Source: Macrostomum hystrix
Taxonomy: Eukaryota; Platyhelminthes; Macrostomidae
Direction of reading: 5' to 3'
NCBI GenBank assembly: GCA_950097015.1
Contig: CATNEN010000041.1
Coordinates: forward strand, 1,467,501-1,531,500
DNA: 64,000 bases
Position numbers and translations under genes: made by a program. The notes beneath the pieces were generated by a model. It saw only the letters and a list, made by a program, of their open reading frames with translations. It made no database searches and was not told the origin of the DNA. Below, in pieces: positions 24,701 to 34,376 of the stretch (positions are counted from its first letter, which is position 1; every line of letters starts with the position of its first letter).

Positions 24701-27700
24701 CCTTGCTCTCACTGAACCCTGCCTTGCTCTCACTGAACCCTGCCTTGCTCTCCCTGAACCCTGCCTTGCTGTCCCTGAACCCTGCCTTGCTGTCCCTGAA
24801 CCCTGCCTTGCTCTCACTGAACCCTGCCTTGCTCTCCCTGAACCCTGCCTTGCTGTCCCTGAACCCTGCCTTGCTGTCCCTGAAACCTTCCTTGCTGTCC
24901 CTGAACCCTGCCTTGCTGTCCCTGAACCCTGCCTTGCTCTCCCTGAACCCTTGCTCTCACTGAACCCTGCCTTGCTCTCCCTGAACCCTGCCTTGCTGTC
25001 CCTGAACCCTGCCATGCTCTCCCTGAACCCTGCCTTGCTGTCCCTGAACCCTGCCTTGCTCTCCCTGAACCCTGCCATGCTCTCCCTGAACCCTGCCTTG
25101 CTCTCACTGAACCCTGCCTTGCTGTCCCTGAACCCTGCCTTGCTCTCCCTGAACCCTGCCTTGCTCTCACTGAACCCTGCCTTGCTCTCCCTGAACCCTG
25201 CCTTGCTGTCCCTGAACCCTGCCTTGCTGTCCCTGAACCCTGCCTTGCTCTCACTGAACCCTGCCTTGCTCTCCCTGAACCCTGCCTTGCTGTCCCTGAA
25301 CCCTGCCTTGCTCTCCCTGAACCCTGCCTTGCTCTCACTGAACCCTGCCTTGCTCTCACTGAACCCTGCCTTGCTCTCCCTGAACCCTGCCTTGCTGTCC
25401 CTGAACCCTGCCTTGCTGTCCCTGAACCCTGCCTTGCTCTCACTGAACCCTGCCTTGCTCTCCCTGAACCCTGCCTTGCTGTCCCTGAACCCTGCCTTGC
25501 TGTCCCTGAAACCTTCCTTGCTGTCCCTGAACCCTGCCTTGCTGTCCCTGAACCCTGCCTTGCTCTCCCTGAACCCTTGCTCTCACTGAACCCTGCCTTG
25601 CTCTCCCTGAACCCTGCCTTGCTGTCCCTGAACCCTGCCATGCTCTCCCTGAACCCTGCCTTGCTGTCCCTGAACCCTGCCTTGCTCTCCCTGAACCCTG
25701 CCATGCTCTCCCTGAACCCTGCCTTGCTCTCACTGAACCCTGCCTTGCTGTCCCTGAACCCTGCCTTGCTCTCCCTGAACCCTGCCTTGCTCTCCCTGAA
25801 CCCTGCCTTGCTCTCCCTGAACCCTGCCTTGCTCTCACTGAACCCTGCCTTGCTGTCCCTGAACCCTGCCTTGCTCTCCCTGAACCCTGCCTTGCTCTCA
25901 CTGAACCCTGCCTTGCTCTCCCTGAACCCTGCCTTGCTCTCCCTGAACCCTGCCTTGCTCTCCCTGAACCCTGCCTTGCTCTCACTGAACCCTGCCTTTT
26001 TACTTTTCAGTTTGACACGTCCGCAACGGCTCTCATCATGACATCGCAGGATAAGCAGGTTAATATAACTCCTATTAGCGTTTGTTGCACCTCGATTTGA
26101 TCTTGTAAAGCTATGCATCGCAACTTTCACGTGGCGCATTGTGATTCACAACTTCTTGTATCTCTCACCTGCAGCTCAAAATGATCACAAAACTCTGTTT
26201 CAGTCATTTTACGAAGAAGTTGTGAACGGAACACAACTGATTGAGAGCAGGTATGCTTACCTTAATAATGTGCTAGTGAAGTATCAACGGTTAGAGATTG
26301 TCAGCTTTGGCTAAATAATCTACAATTCCAGCCTTCATCATCACCTGATTGAATACCTAAATGCGGAGATTGTGCTGCAGACCATCACCTGCGTGTCCAC
26401 CGCGGTTGGCTGGCTGCATAACACCTTCCTGGGTGTGCGGCTGCCCAAGAATCCTGCGTACTACCGTCAGTCCAGTAAACTGGCTTCACACTAAACTGAA
26501 CCCTTACTGAACTGGAGCATTCCCGACTTAAACCCTTGCCGACTTGAACCCTCCTGAACCCTTAACGACCTGAACCCTTCCCGACCTGAACCCTTAACGA
26601 CCTGAACCCTTAACGACCTGAACCCTTAACGACCTGAACCCTTAACGACATGAACCCTTAACGACCTGAACCCTTAACGACATGAACCCTTAACGACCTG
26701 AACCCTTAACGACCTGAAACCTTCCTGATCTGAACCCTTCCTGATCTGAACCCTTCCTGATCTGAACCCTTAACGACCTGAAACCTTCCTGATCTGAACC
26801 CTTCCTGATCTGAACCATTCCCGACCTGAACCCTTCCCGACCTGAACCCTTAGCGGCCTGAAACCTTCCCGACCTGAACCCTTCCCGACCTGAACCCTTA
26901 ACGACCTGAAACCTTCCTGATCTGAAACCTTCCCGTCCTGAACCCTTCCCGACCTGAACCCTTAACGACCTGAAACCTTCCTGATCTGAAACCTTCGCGT
27001 CGTGAACCCTTCCCGACCTGGAGCATTCCCTACCTGGAGAATTCCCGTCCTGAACCCTTATCCAAAACGCTATTTTCTCTAAAGGCTCTGACAGCTCTGG
27101 AGACTCGGGTTGGGCGGAGCGCCTGACGCTGGACCATCTGCAGCAGCTGGGGCAGCTGCAGCTTATCTCCGTCAGCGGGTTCGACTCTGGCTGCGATGTC
27201 GGCGCTGTCCGAGTGTCGCCCAGCCCGGCCGGCCGGCTGATGGCCCGGCACTGCGTGAAGTTCGCCAGCATGCGGCGTATCTGCGAGCTGCCGCCGGACG
27301 CCTCGCTGGAGGCGCTGACTCGCGTTGTTGCCGACTGCCTGCAGTTGGAGGCGGCGGAGGGCGGCGCAGGCAGCGCTGGCGGCGATGCTGCTCTTCGGGC
27401 GTCGGACAGGCGGCCGCTCAACCAGCTGGCCAAGCGCATCCGCTTCCGCCCGGCCGGGCCTGGTGGGGTGAAGACCGCGGCCGACAAGGCGCTGGTGCTG
27501 CTGCAGGCCGAGTTCGCCGGCGAGGCCATAGCCGACTTCTCGCTGGCGCAGGACGCGCAGCGCCTAATGGCCCTGGGTGGCCGGCTGACCCGCTGCCTGG
27601 TGGACGTCTGGTGGGACAGAGGCGCCTTCGGCACCCTCATGGCGTGCGTCGTGCTCAACAAGTGCTTCAAGGTGCGGTCTCGCTATGAAGTCTCGCTTTG

Positions 27701-29564
27701 CCGTTCCGAAATTTGTGATGGTAGATGTACTTATAGTAGGTGTGATAGTAGATGTACTTATAGTAGGTGTGATGTTAGATGTACTTATAGTAGGTGTGAT
27801 AGTAGATGTACTTATAGTAGGTGTGATGTTAGATGTACTTATAGTAGGTGTGATAGTAGATGTACTTATAGTAGGTGTGATGTTAGATGTACTTATAGTA
27901 GGTGTGATAGTAGATGTACTTATAGTAGGTGTGATGTTAGATGTACTTATAGTAGGTGTGATGGTTGATGTACTTATAGTAGGTGTGATAGTAGATGTAC
28001 TTATAGTAGGTGTGATGTTAGATGTACTTATAGTAGGTGTGATGTTAGATGTACTTATAGTAGGTGTGATGGTTGATGTACTTATAGTAGGTGTGATGGT
28101 AGATGTACTTATAGTAGGTGTGATGGTTGATGTACTTATAGTAGGTGTGATGGTATATGTACTTATAGTAGGTGTGATAGTAGATGTACTTATAGTAGGT
28201 GTGATGGTATATGTACTTATAGTAGGTGTGATGGTAGATGTACTTATAGTAGGTGTGATGTTAGATGTACTTATAGTAGGTGTGATGGTTGATGTACTTA
28301 TAGTAGGTGTGATGGTAGATGTACTTATAGTAGGTGTGATGGTATATGTACTTATAGTAGGTGTGATGGTAGATGTACTTATAGTAGGTGTGATAGTAGA
28401 TGTACTTATAGTAGGTGTGATGGTATATGTACTTATAGTTGGTGTGATGGTAGCAGGTGTGATTGTTGCAGGTGTGATTGTTGTAGGTGTGATTGTTGTA
28501 GGTGTGATTGTTGTAGGTGTGATTGTTGTAGGTGTGATTGTTGTAGGTGTGATTGTTGTAGGTGTGATTGTTGTAGGTGTGATTGTTGTAGGTGTGATTG
28601 TTGTAGGTGTGATTGTTGTAGGTTTAAGCACTATGCAGTTCTGGTCCATAATTTAACTGCTCCTTCACACCGACTCTCTTAGGCACGCCTGTGGGAGAAC
28701 TCGGACCAGGTGAGCCGCCAGCTGCCGGGCATCGGGCCGGTGCTGGCCGCCGCCCTGACCGCAGCCGGCTACGCCAGCTTCGCCAGGCTGGCCACCGCTA
28801 CGCCGCACGAGCTCGAGACCGCGGCCGGTCGTCGGCCTCCCTTCGGCGCCTCTGTGCTGACTGCTGTGAACGGCCTCCCCCGCTACGTGCTGGCTGTGGA
28901 GGAGACCCCTGCCGCTGGCGGCACCTCGGAGCTGCACCTGGCCGTCAGCCTGGCGAACCGGGCGGACCTGTTGGCTCGAACCTCAGCCTCCGGGGCCGGC
29001 CGGCGAGCCCTGACTGCCGGGCCGGGCCACACCTGCGTGCTGCTCGTAGGCGATGGTCGCAACAGACTGCTCCTACGGGCGCGCCTTCGGGACGATCGCC
29101 TCATCTGGGGCGGCGCCGCCACACCTGCCTCCGCACCGCTGGAGGCGGAATACCGCTTGCGCCTGCCGCAGCCGGCAGGGCCAGCAGATCCTGCAGGCCA
29201 GCTGAGCATCGCGCTGGTCAGCGAGGCCTGGGCTGGCTTCGACCTGTTCGTCGGCTACGAGGCGGGCGGCGGCAACGGTGGCAGCGGCAGCGCGGTTCCC
29301 AGTCCATACTTTCAGGCTCGTGAGTTTCGAAAAATGTGTCTTCATAAACTCGCTACTTGAGTTTTTTATGCGTCCATTTCGAAATCAAGCCTTCTTCTGC
29401 CTCCTCATCCAGCAGCCCAAGCCGCCGACCAATCAGGGAAGTCGCAACAGAACAGCAGCAGCGGCGGTAACAAGCGGCAGCGCAACAGCAAGCAGGCTGT
29501 ACTGAATGACTTCGGATTCGCGCCCGTGCTCGCGAAGAAGCTGGCCACCGGTCAGACCGCCGCT

Positions 29565-29598
<34 letters not shown>

Positions 29599-31037
29599 TG
29601 CAGCCACCTCAGAGCCGACTGTTGGAGTTCAAGCCGCGAGCCAAACCGTTACTTCCGGCAGCTCCAGGTCAGGCCGGGCTGTCCGCACAGTCGCGTGGCT
29701 TTGAACTTCAAGCTGGAGGTTCGGGGGTGTCTCAGAGCTGGACCAGCTTGAGTTTATCTGGACAGTCTCAGGCCTTCAACGGTCAAGCTGGTCTCTCTGG
29801 ACAGTCTCAGGCCTTCAACGGTCAAGCTGGTCTCTCTGGACAGTCTCAGGCCTTCAACGGTCAAGCTGGTCTCTCTGGACAGTTTCAGGCCTTCAACGGT
29901 CAAGCTGGTCTCTCTGGACAGTCTCAGGACTACAACGGTCAAGCTGGTCTCTCTGGACAGTCTCAGGACTACAACGGTCAAGCTGGTCTCTCTAGACAGT
30001 TTCAGGCCTTCAACGGTCAAGCTGGTCTCTCTGGACAGTCTCAGGACTACAACGGTCAAGCTGGTCTCTCTGGACAGTCTCAGGCCTTCAGCAATCAGTC
30101 TGGAGTGTCAGCACAGCCGCAGGCCTTCAGCCAGACTTGTTTCTCAGGACGGTCGCAACGAAAAGACTTGGCTAGCTTCAGCGGATTGGATGTTCAACCA
30201 CATGCGCAGTCAGTTGACAGCCAGGATAGTTTTCAAGGACACTCGCGAGTCCTCACCAGTCAAGCCAGTTTGACTGCACCATTGCAAGCTACCAGAGGCC
30301 GGACTGGACACTCATGGCTGTCACAGAGCTTCCATAATCCAAACAATGGAAAATGGCAGCCGCCGGACACCACGACGCCACAATCCCAGCTGCCAGGCTT
30401 CTGTTCAGCCAGCCAGACCAAGACGTGGAGGTTCAAAAGCCAGACTAGCTTAAGCGGCCCGGCAGGATGTCCAGATAGCCAGGCAGTCGGGCAGTCGCAG
30501 GGCTTCAGCCAGGCGAGCCAGGGCTCCTTCAGCTTCAAGAGATTCTCTCTGAGTAGCAGCAATCAGGTTGCACCGGAAACTCAGCAGCAGCAGCAGCACA
30601 ATCAGGGCTTAGAAGGCCAGCCAAGCGACTGCCAGAGACAGCAGGCTCGGGTTACTTATTGGCACGGCTCTCAGCCGAGTGAACAAAACAAGCCGCGCCT
30701 TGGACTGGTGCGCACGCAGCTTGACTCGTCAGGAAGAATCGAACAGAGTGCAACTCGCAGTCACCAAGAGCTACCTCTGCACCTCAGTTTCTCGCCAAGC
30801 TTCGACCGCGGCAATGAAGAGCGCTTTAGCGACACCGAGACGGAGCTGCAGGACTGTCCGAATTCGAGCACTCACAGCCACTTGCGGACACCGCCGGCCG
30901 CCTCAGCCAGCATATCCAGCGCGCAGCTGCGCTCGTTTCAGTTCAAGAGTCTCTTAAGTCATCAGCAACCGGCGGCAAGCCAGCCTGTGCCGCTGCCTCC
31001 GACACCACGGCGCCACCTATCTCCGCTACTACCGACT

Positions 31038-31078
<41 letters not shown>

Positions 31079-31364
31079 GCCACCTTGTTCACCGTCGCCT
31101 CCGACCCTGCCTCGCCCGCTGCCTCCGCCGCCGCCGGCCCTCTCCAGCATTGACGAATGGTCTCAACAGGTTGAGCAGGCTCTTCTAATGTCCGGCGTGT
31201 TTCCCGTGGCTGCAAACTCTATTGAGACCGCATCTGATGTGCCCAGATCCGGCATCGAAGGCGGGAGCTGCCCGGATGACCCGAGTGGCCTGCCCTGCGA
31301 CTTTGCGGGCCTCTGGGACATGGCCGCCGTCGAGGATGAGGAAGAACCGCTCTTGGAAGAATAA
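12791..31364 (+). CDS. HFM1: HFM1/MER3 ATP-dependent DNA helicase, 16 visible exons (5' end incomplete)
   Basis: Superfamily 2, Ski2-like helicase that unwinds DNA joints in meiosis and promotes crossovers in other organisms. Exons deduced by frame and GT/AG: 12791?-12898, 13206-13341, 13785-13939, 14302-14382, 14902-15042, 15105-15169, 17055-17208, 22947-23088, 23221-23322, 23806-23951, 26011-26058, 26204-26250, 26332-26465, 27085-27671, 28683-29319, 29413-31364. All phases fit, giving about 1544 residues. Motifs in order: Q-motif-like [14 protein letters not shown]; motif I APTGSGKT (13239-13262); [22 protein letters not shown] split over two exons; [30 protein letters not shown] winged-helix/Sec63 region follows ([35 protein letters not shown]). 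The last exon is a Gln/Ser/Pro-rich tail unlike known HFM1. The first exon start and upstream N-terminal exons are unresolved. HFM1 is distinguished from ASCC3/BRR2 by its single cassette and the WENS/PPFG segment. Confidence 0.9.
12960..13140. repeat. 26-bp minisatellite in HFM1 intron 1
   Basis: About seven copies of a unit near TCTGTGGGTTGTTATTCTCC plus ACGCAG, between the Q-motif exon and the motif I exon. Each unit ends in CACGCAG, which resembles a 3' splice site. Confidence 0.9.
13377..13740. repeat. 29-bp minisatellite in HFM1 intron 2
   Basis: About 12 copies of CAGATCCTCAGATCAGGCCG followed by CTATCCTCT, with a CCATCCTCC variant recurring at roughly fixed intervals (13480, 13630). 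Confidence 0.9.
14495..14845. repeat. 35-bp minisatellite in HFM1 intron 4
   Basis: About ten copies of CACAATGTACACACAGCCCT followed by CCGCAGCCCATTCGC, with a few shortened copies toward the right end. It yields spurious reading frames on both strands. Confidence 0.9.
15366..15875 (-). mobile_element. Non-LTR retrotransposon fragment (C-terminal part of reverse transcriptase)
   Basis: On the minus strand one frame reads [20 protein letters not shown], then [20 protein letters not shown] and [15 protein letters not shown]. This is the well-known end of the RT and thumb region of Jockey/CR1-type elements, which usually show [17 protein letters not shown] and LQxxQNxALR. About 160 residues survive; the catalytic YADD region and endonuclease are absent. 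It lies antisense within the HFM1 intron at 15170-17054 and is a dead, 5'-truncated or internally deleted copy. Confidence 0.8.
16255..16930. repeat. 42-bp minisatellite in HFM1 intron 6
   Basis: About 16 copies of CAGTGACCCGTAATATTCTG, then TGGCGGTGACCAGTGGCAGTAG. Variants GGCAG/GACGG/GGCGG and CCCGT/CCTGT/CCCAT combine in mixed order. It creates long spurious minus-strand frames. Confidence 0.95.
17490..20372. repeat. 39-bp minisatellite in HFM1 intron 7, about 74 copies
   Basis: The unit is TCTCCCCAAATTTCATATTC followed by CCCATCTATTGAATCTCAG. The first dozen units carry an AGCATGGGA variant in place of TCTATTGAA, and a mixed zone around 17810-17960 joins the two forms. Single-base deletions (such as TATCCCCAT and CTCCCAAAT) shift the frame in several units, which shows it is not under coding constraint despite open frames up to 690 codons. 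Confidence 0.95.
20675..21319 (+). CDS. Possible nested gene: acidic, low-complexity protein in an HFM1 intron
   Basis: ATG at 20675 opens 214 codons ending TGA at 21317-21319. It is the only non-repetitive GC-rich block inside the 5.7-kb intron 17209-22946. The product is strongly acidic (many Asp/Glu clusters between residues 30 and 170), with a short Leu-rich amphipathic segment ([29 protein letters not shown] at about residues 93-122). A basic patch, [18 protein letters not shown], near residue 165 could be a nuclear localisation signal. I do not recognise a family. Base composition and the ending [15 protein letters not shown] look like a real exon. It may be an independent single-exon gene on the same strand as its host, or an alternative HFM1 exon, though nothing like it is known in HFM1. 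Other frames here are shadows. Confidence 0.5.
   Translation: MSKLKDLENQSYARRSKVKSDQEPPQYHTAYGFDESCDDDGAEQDGVDDGASYDEIEYASDVEGPEEGSGSRGSSQDRQVELRGGDGDGDLQFDDLAQLLDLQPIIDQHEIADLEKLLDLPTEDLELPPERDDSEDDGGTRSTAAEKPAPLLPHRKSQQWKKKSATVAIRKLRRRNEDGGEVSAEADAADSESSESLYHCEPDKGVEFYRLPDI
21668..22496. repeat. 28-bp minisatellite in HFM1 intron 7, about 30 copies
   Basis: The unit is GAGTCCGCCTTGTACAGGAA followed by GGAGCATC. Copies are almost identical; the only recurrent variant is TGTTCAGG. Because 28 is not a multiple of three, all frames cycle and none contains a stop, giving several overlapping spurious frames on both strands. Confidence 0.95.
22682..22717. repeat. 36-bp dispersed repeat, copy 1
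   Basis: Starts AAAGCTATGCATCGCAAC and ends CACGTGGCGCATTGT. It is identical base for base to 26107-26142 in a different HFM1 intron, and includes the palindromes ATGCAT and CACGTG. Confidence 0.85.
23370..23722. repeat. 21-bp minisatellite in HFM1 intron 9
   Basis: About 17 copies of ATTCCAGGTGTGTTAGGTGG with a final G. The array lies in the intron 23323-23805, just before the exon carrying [11 protein letters not shown]. The repeat contains AGGTGTGTTAGG, which resembles fused splice-acceptor and donor sites. Confidence 0.9.
23980..25997. repeat. 21-bp minisatellite with 626-bp higher-order repeats in HFM1 intron 10
   Basis: The base unit is CTGAACCCTGCCTTGCTCTC plus one base, with CTCTCC/CTGTCC/CTCTCA variants, about 96 copies. 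The rare variant GAAACCTTCCTTGCTGTCC recurs at 24256, 24882 and 25508, exactly 626 bp apart. The truncated unit GAACCCTTGCTCTCACTG follows it each time. Whole 626-bp blocks were therefore copied after the array formed. Confidence 0.95.
26107..26142. repeat. 36-bp dispersed repeat, copy 2
   Basis: Identical to 22682-22717. It lies in the short HFM1 intron 26059-26203, where it makes up a quarter of the intron. Confidence 0.85.
26505..27060. repeat. 17-bp minisatellite in HFM1 intron 13
   Basis: A heterogeneous array of CTGAACCCTTAACGAC-type units, with TTCCCGAC, TTCCTGAT and TTCGCGTC variants. It shares the core CTGAACCCT with the array in the intron at 23952-26010. Confidence 0.9.
27716..28625. 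repeat. 27-bp then 15-bp minisatellite in HFM1 intron 14
   Basis: The first part (to about 28445) repeats GTAGATGTACTTATAGTAGG followed by TGTGATA, about 27 copies, with GTTAGATG, GTTGATG and GTATATG variants. It grades into about 12 copies of the shorter unit GTTGTAGGTGTGATT, which looks like an internal deletion derivative. Both periods are multiples of three, so a long spurious Val/Ile/Gly frame spans the array. Confidence 0.95.
29755..30095 (+). repeat. 39-bp coding minisatellite in the HFM1 last exon
   Basis: About nine tandem units encode the 13-residue repeat [13 protein letters not shown] (variants [21 protein letters not shown]). All units keep the reading frame and differ by few bases, and decayed versions continue downstream ([23 protein letters not shown]), suggesting old repeats with recent expansion. 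Confidence 0.9.
31060..31092 (+). repeat. Polyproline-coding (CCG)n tract in HFM1
   Basis: Runs of CCGCCGCC and CCACCG between about 31035 and 31092 encode an uninterrupted stretch of about 20 prolines. A CAG run coding for about 11 glutamines sits near the start of the same exon (29567-29597). Confidence 0.85.
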
Positions 31365-31365
31365 A
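31360..31365 (+). terminator. AATAAA overlapping the HFM1 stop codon
   Basis: The sequence GAAGAATAAACTG places an AATAAA hexamer across the TAA stop at 31362-31364. If used, cleavage would leave a 3' UTR of only 15-30 bases. Other candidates lie at about 31638 and 31907, so use of this one is unproven. Confidence 0.3.
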
Positions 31366-34013
31366 CTGCATTAACTCCAGCTCCATGCAGCTGCCCGCGT
31401 GGAATACTTTGCTTGTCATTGTCAGTTTTTTATTTTATTACGTCCGTTCCGTCAGATGTAAACAATTCACAAATGTAACAATTCTGTTCATCGTTGCAAC
31501 TGTAATTTGCAGGTACATTACGCGTATTTGCTTCTGTGTGCGATTTTTTTCAGTCGCTTCTTTTGTTAAGCACGCTACTCAAGTCTGCCTGCAGTTGGCA
31601 GGCCTCACTTCTTTGTTACCTCTGGCAACTTTTGCCTTAAATAAAGTTTTTTGCAGCTTTGTCACAATCGTTATATCGCTTTTCTGTGTTGATGGTTTTA
31701 GTTTTAGATTGGATATTCATTCACGCATAGATTTCTTGATTTGTTTCACCTTAGCTTCGAAGCAGAAGAAGTTTGGCAGCGATTTTGCATTTTGTTCATT
31801 GCGCATGCTTATCAGTCGGTCAATAATCACCTGGTCTAGAATTTGTTTTGCTCTAACTTTTTGGTGTAAGCCTTACCTTTCTGCAAAAGCATTTGCTATA
31901 GTTTTTAATAAACGCATTTCGTGGTAATGCAGTTTTTGTTCCTTTCTTTAACATAAAAACTCCACAATTTTTTTGTTACCGGTGTGGTTTAATTTTACCT
32001 TGTTTGTTTTGGCGCTTTATGCGATCTTCTCTTTTCAACTCATCGGTCCAGAGAGCTTTAAACTACCAGAAACAGCTTAAGGGCCTTCAAAACAAAAAAT
32101 TGAGCATAAAACATAATTTTTGAAACGACAGGTTGAAGCAAAAATGCAACAAGTATGTTGCGAATTTTTACTAAGATTCTTTTGGTGGTTCATTTTAAAG
32201 CGATAAATATCGAAGTTCCAAACTCTACATATTACTAGAAGTTGATATGGCGGTTGAGAGTGGAGAAACAGACATCTATTAGTCAAAGTAATTAGTCTAT
32301 TTAATAAGTAAGAGTCCGTATCTTCTATCGGAGACTAACTTATGGATGTTAAATCAACCGAAACGAACTCTTTAGTAGATGACATTAAATTTGCGTTTAT
32401 CTCAGCAAATTTGCTTTCGATGTCGTAAAATAAAAATGCTTCTGTTATACTATTTGAAGTATTTCTATGAACGCACTATACAAAATCGAGTTGATGGCTG
32501 ATTCATTATTCATAGTCTCTAGATAAGGTAGGCCATATCGCCTTTATATCGCACCGCAAAAATACTAATAAATAAGTAAAAAGTGTACGGATAGTAAGGA
32601 ATCAACTTTTAGCTAAACACAAGGTCTATGGTTTTATGTGAATATTCGTTTAATGGAATCGCAGTTACAATTGAATAATTAAGGTCTACTTATTTTTAAT
32701 TACAATAGCTAGAACTGCCTATAAGTACTATAATTCTATGGACAGCTTGTTTTCTTTTCTAACCAAAAGCTTCTGTGTCGCTCTAGTCTGTAGAAATAGC
32801 TAGGCCTACTGTAAACAATACAATTGTGTGCCTACGACAAAAATCAATACTTCCAATAATCGGAATAGAAAGAGAATCTAAATAAAAAAGTAAATATATA
32901 AAACAATAATCTAATTAGAAGAGATGCCGATGGTATTTTTGTAACTAATCAACATTTTTACTTGCCAGGGTATTAATTATTATCTATTAGTATTACTTTC
33001 TTAATGTTTCATAGACACAAGCACACAAGCACACACATTAGATAGATAGTTTATTATATATTTGAATTCTTTGCAAGTATAAACATTTCTATTTACAAAT
33101 ATTTACTTACATCATTAAAAAATTTAATAATATTATTGTCTATATTAGGCCTATAGAACTATATTAAAACAACATTTTTTATAACTCAAATGAGAAACCA
33201 GTGTCTTTTAGGCCCTATCCTGAATTCAAAAGTATTTTTTGTAAAAGTAAAACATATACATATAAAACTTCTATATAATTCAGAAAAACATTTTACTAAT
33301 TAATCATTAAATTGTAATAAGATCCAGACTTTTATAAAGGAAAATTATATCAGTTCCATTCTAATAAAAGTTATATATATTCATGACGCATGAACATTTT
33401 TTGATTGTTGATTTGTTGCTTATCATACCTCCAAATGAGGCTAAAAGATAGTAGGCCCTACTTAAAAAAATAAAACAAATTGAGTGTAGCTAGGCAACAT
33501 GCACAAGCATGTCATCAATGCTACCAACAAATCACTGTCAGCTGGATGCAACCAGCTGGTTTCATGAATACCATTGAATGCTTGTTTAGTGTCATTGATT
33601 AAATATTAGGATTCAACTCATCTAAAGCTAGGTAGCACTATGGAAAACATAACCACCAATTATAACTAGTGACAATTGGAATTTCATAGTTTTTGAATTG
33701 ACATTATATTGTTAAATTATTATTTAGCTCAATTTCAGTTTTCTAACAAACTAAAATTTACATTTTGATGTAAATATATTGTTAAAATAAATGAATTGAA
33801 GGCATAATACAGAAAAGTTAGTGATAATACATTCTTGCAAGTGATAATATACCAACTTTTGACAACATAATATATATATTACTGAGTCATCAGTGGAAAG
33901 AAGCCAGAAGCATAACATGTGAAAAACACAACAGCAACCTACTGCCCTTTAAGGGACATTAATGATTGTAACTGCAACTGTAACTCTGGTTGCAGGAGAG
34001 AAAGTGGTATGGC

Positions 34014-34260
34014 ATACAGGGGGTCTGTGGCAGAGCGGTTAATGAGTTTGCCTCTTTTGCCAAAGTCCCTAAGTTTGATTCTGTGGTGAGGCCACATTTA
34101 TTTGCGGCACAGCCACAGAGAGAAGGCATGATTGGCAGGCTTGTCATGCAATTTATGCCCTTGAGGGCCAACCTCCAAGGCACAGTTAAGTGTGCATTGC
34201 CTGCCAATGAAATTAAAACCCCCCTGACATTCGAAATTTATAGAGGTAAATATACAGGGG
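34014..34260 (+). mobile_element. tRNA-derived SINE, same family as 61784-62164
   Basis: The head at about 34021-34090 shows an A box (TGTGGCAGAGCGGTTAATG) and a B-box-like AAGTTTGATTCTG, as in Leu/Ser-type tRNAs. The body follows: GTCATGCAATTTATGCCCTT, GGCCAACCTCCAAGGCACAG. The copy is shorter than the one at 62 kb. A candidate 9-bp target duplication, ATACAGGGG, occurs at 34014-34022 and 34252-34260. Confidence 0.7.
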
Positions 34261-34296
34261 AATTTCCTGGCTGAAAATGTATTGGTTCAGCTAATG

Positions 34297-34376
<80 letters not shown>
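34297..34376. repeat. (TA)n(TG)n microsatellite
   Basis: About 34 bases of TA followed by about 45 of TG/CG. It abuts the 3' side of the minus-strand non-LTR fragment, as do the simple-repeat tails of many such elements. Confidence 0.9.

Noticed and set aside
30943-31215. Minus-strand polyalanine/glycine frames
   Set aside because: Antisense reading of the polyproline (CCG)n tract in the HFM1 last exon.
31385-31927. 180-codon Phe/Ile/Val-rich plus-strand frame downstream of HFM1
   Set aside because: AT-rich DNA with no domain or coherent membrane-protein pattern; its composition is unlike every real exon in the window.
34021-34090. A functional tRNA-Leu/Ser gene
   Set aside because: Degraded B box, no acceptor stem, and the same body as the other SINE copies follows.
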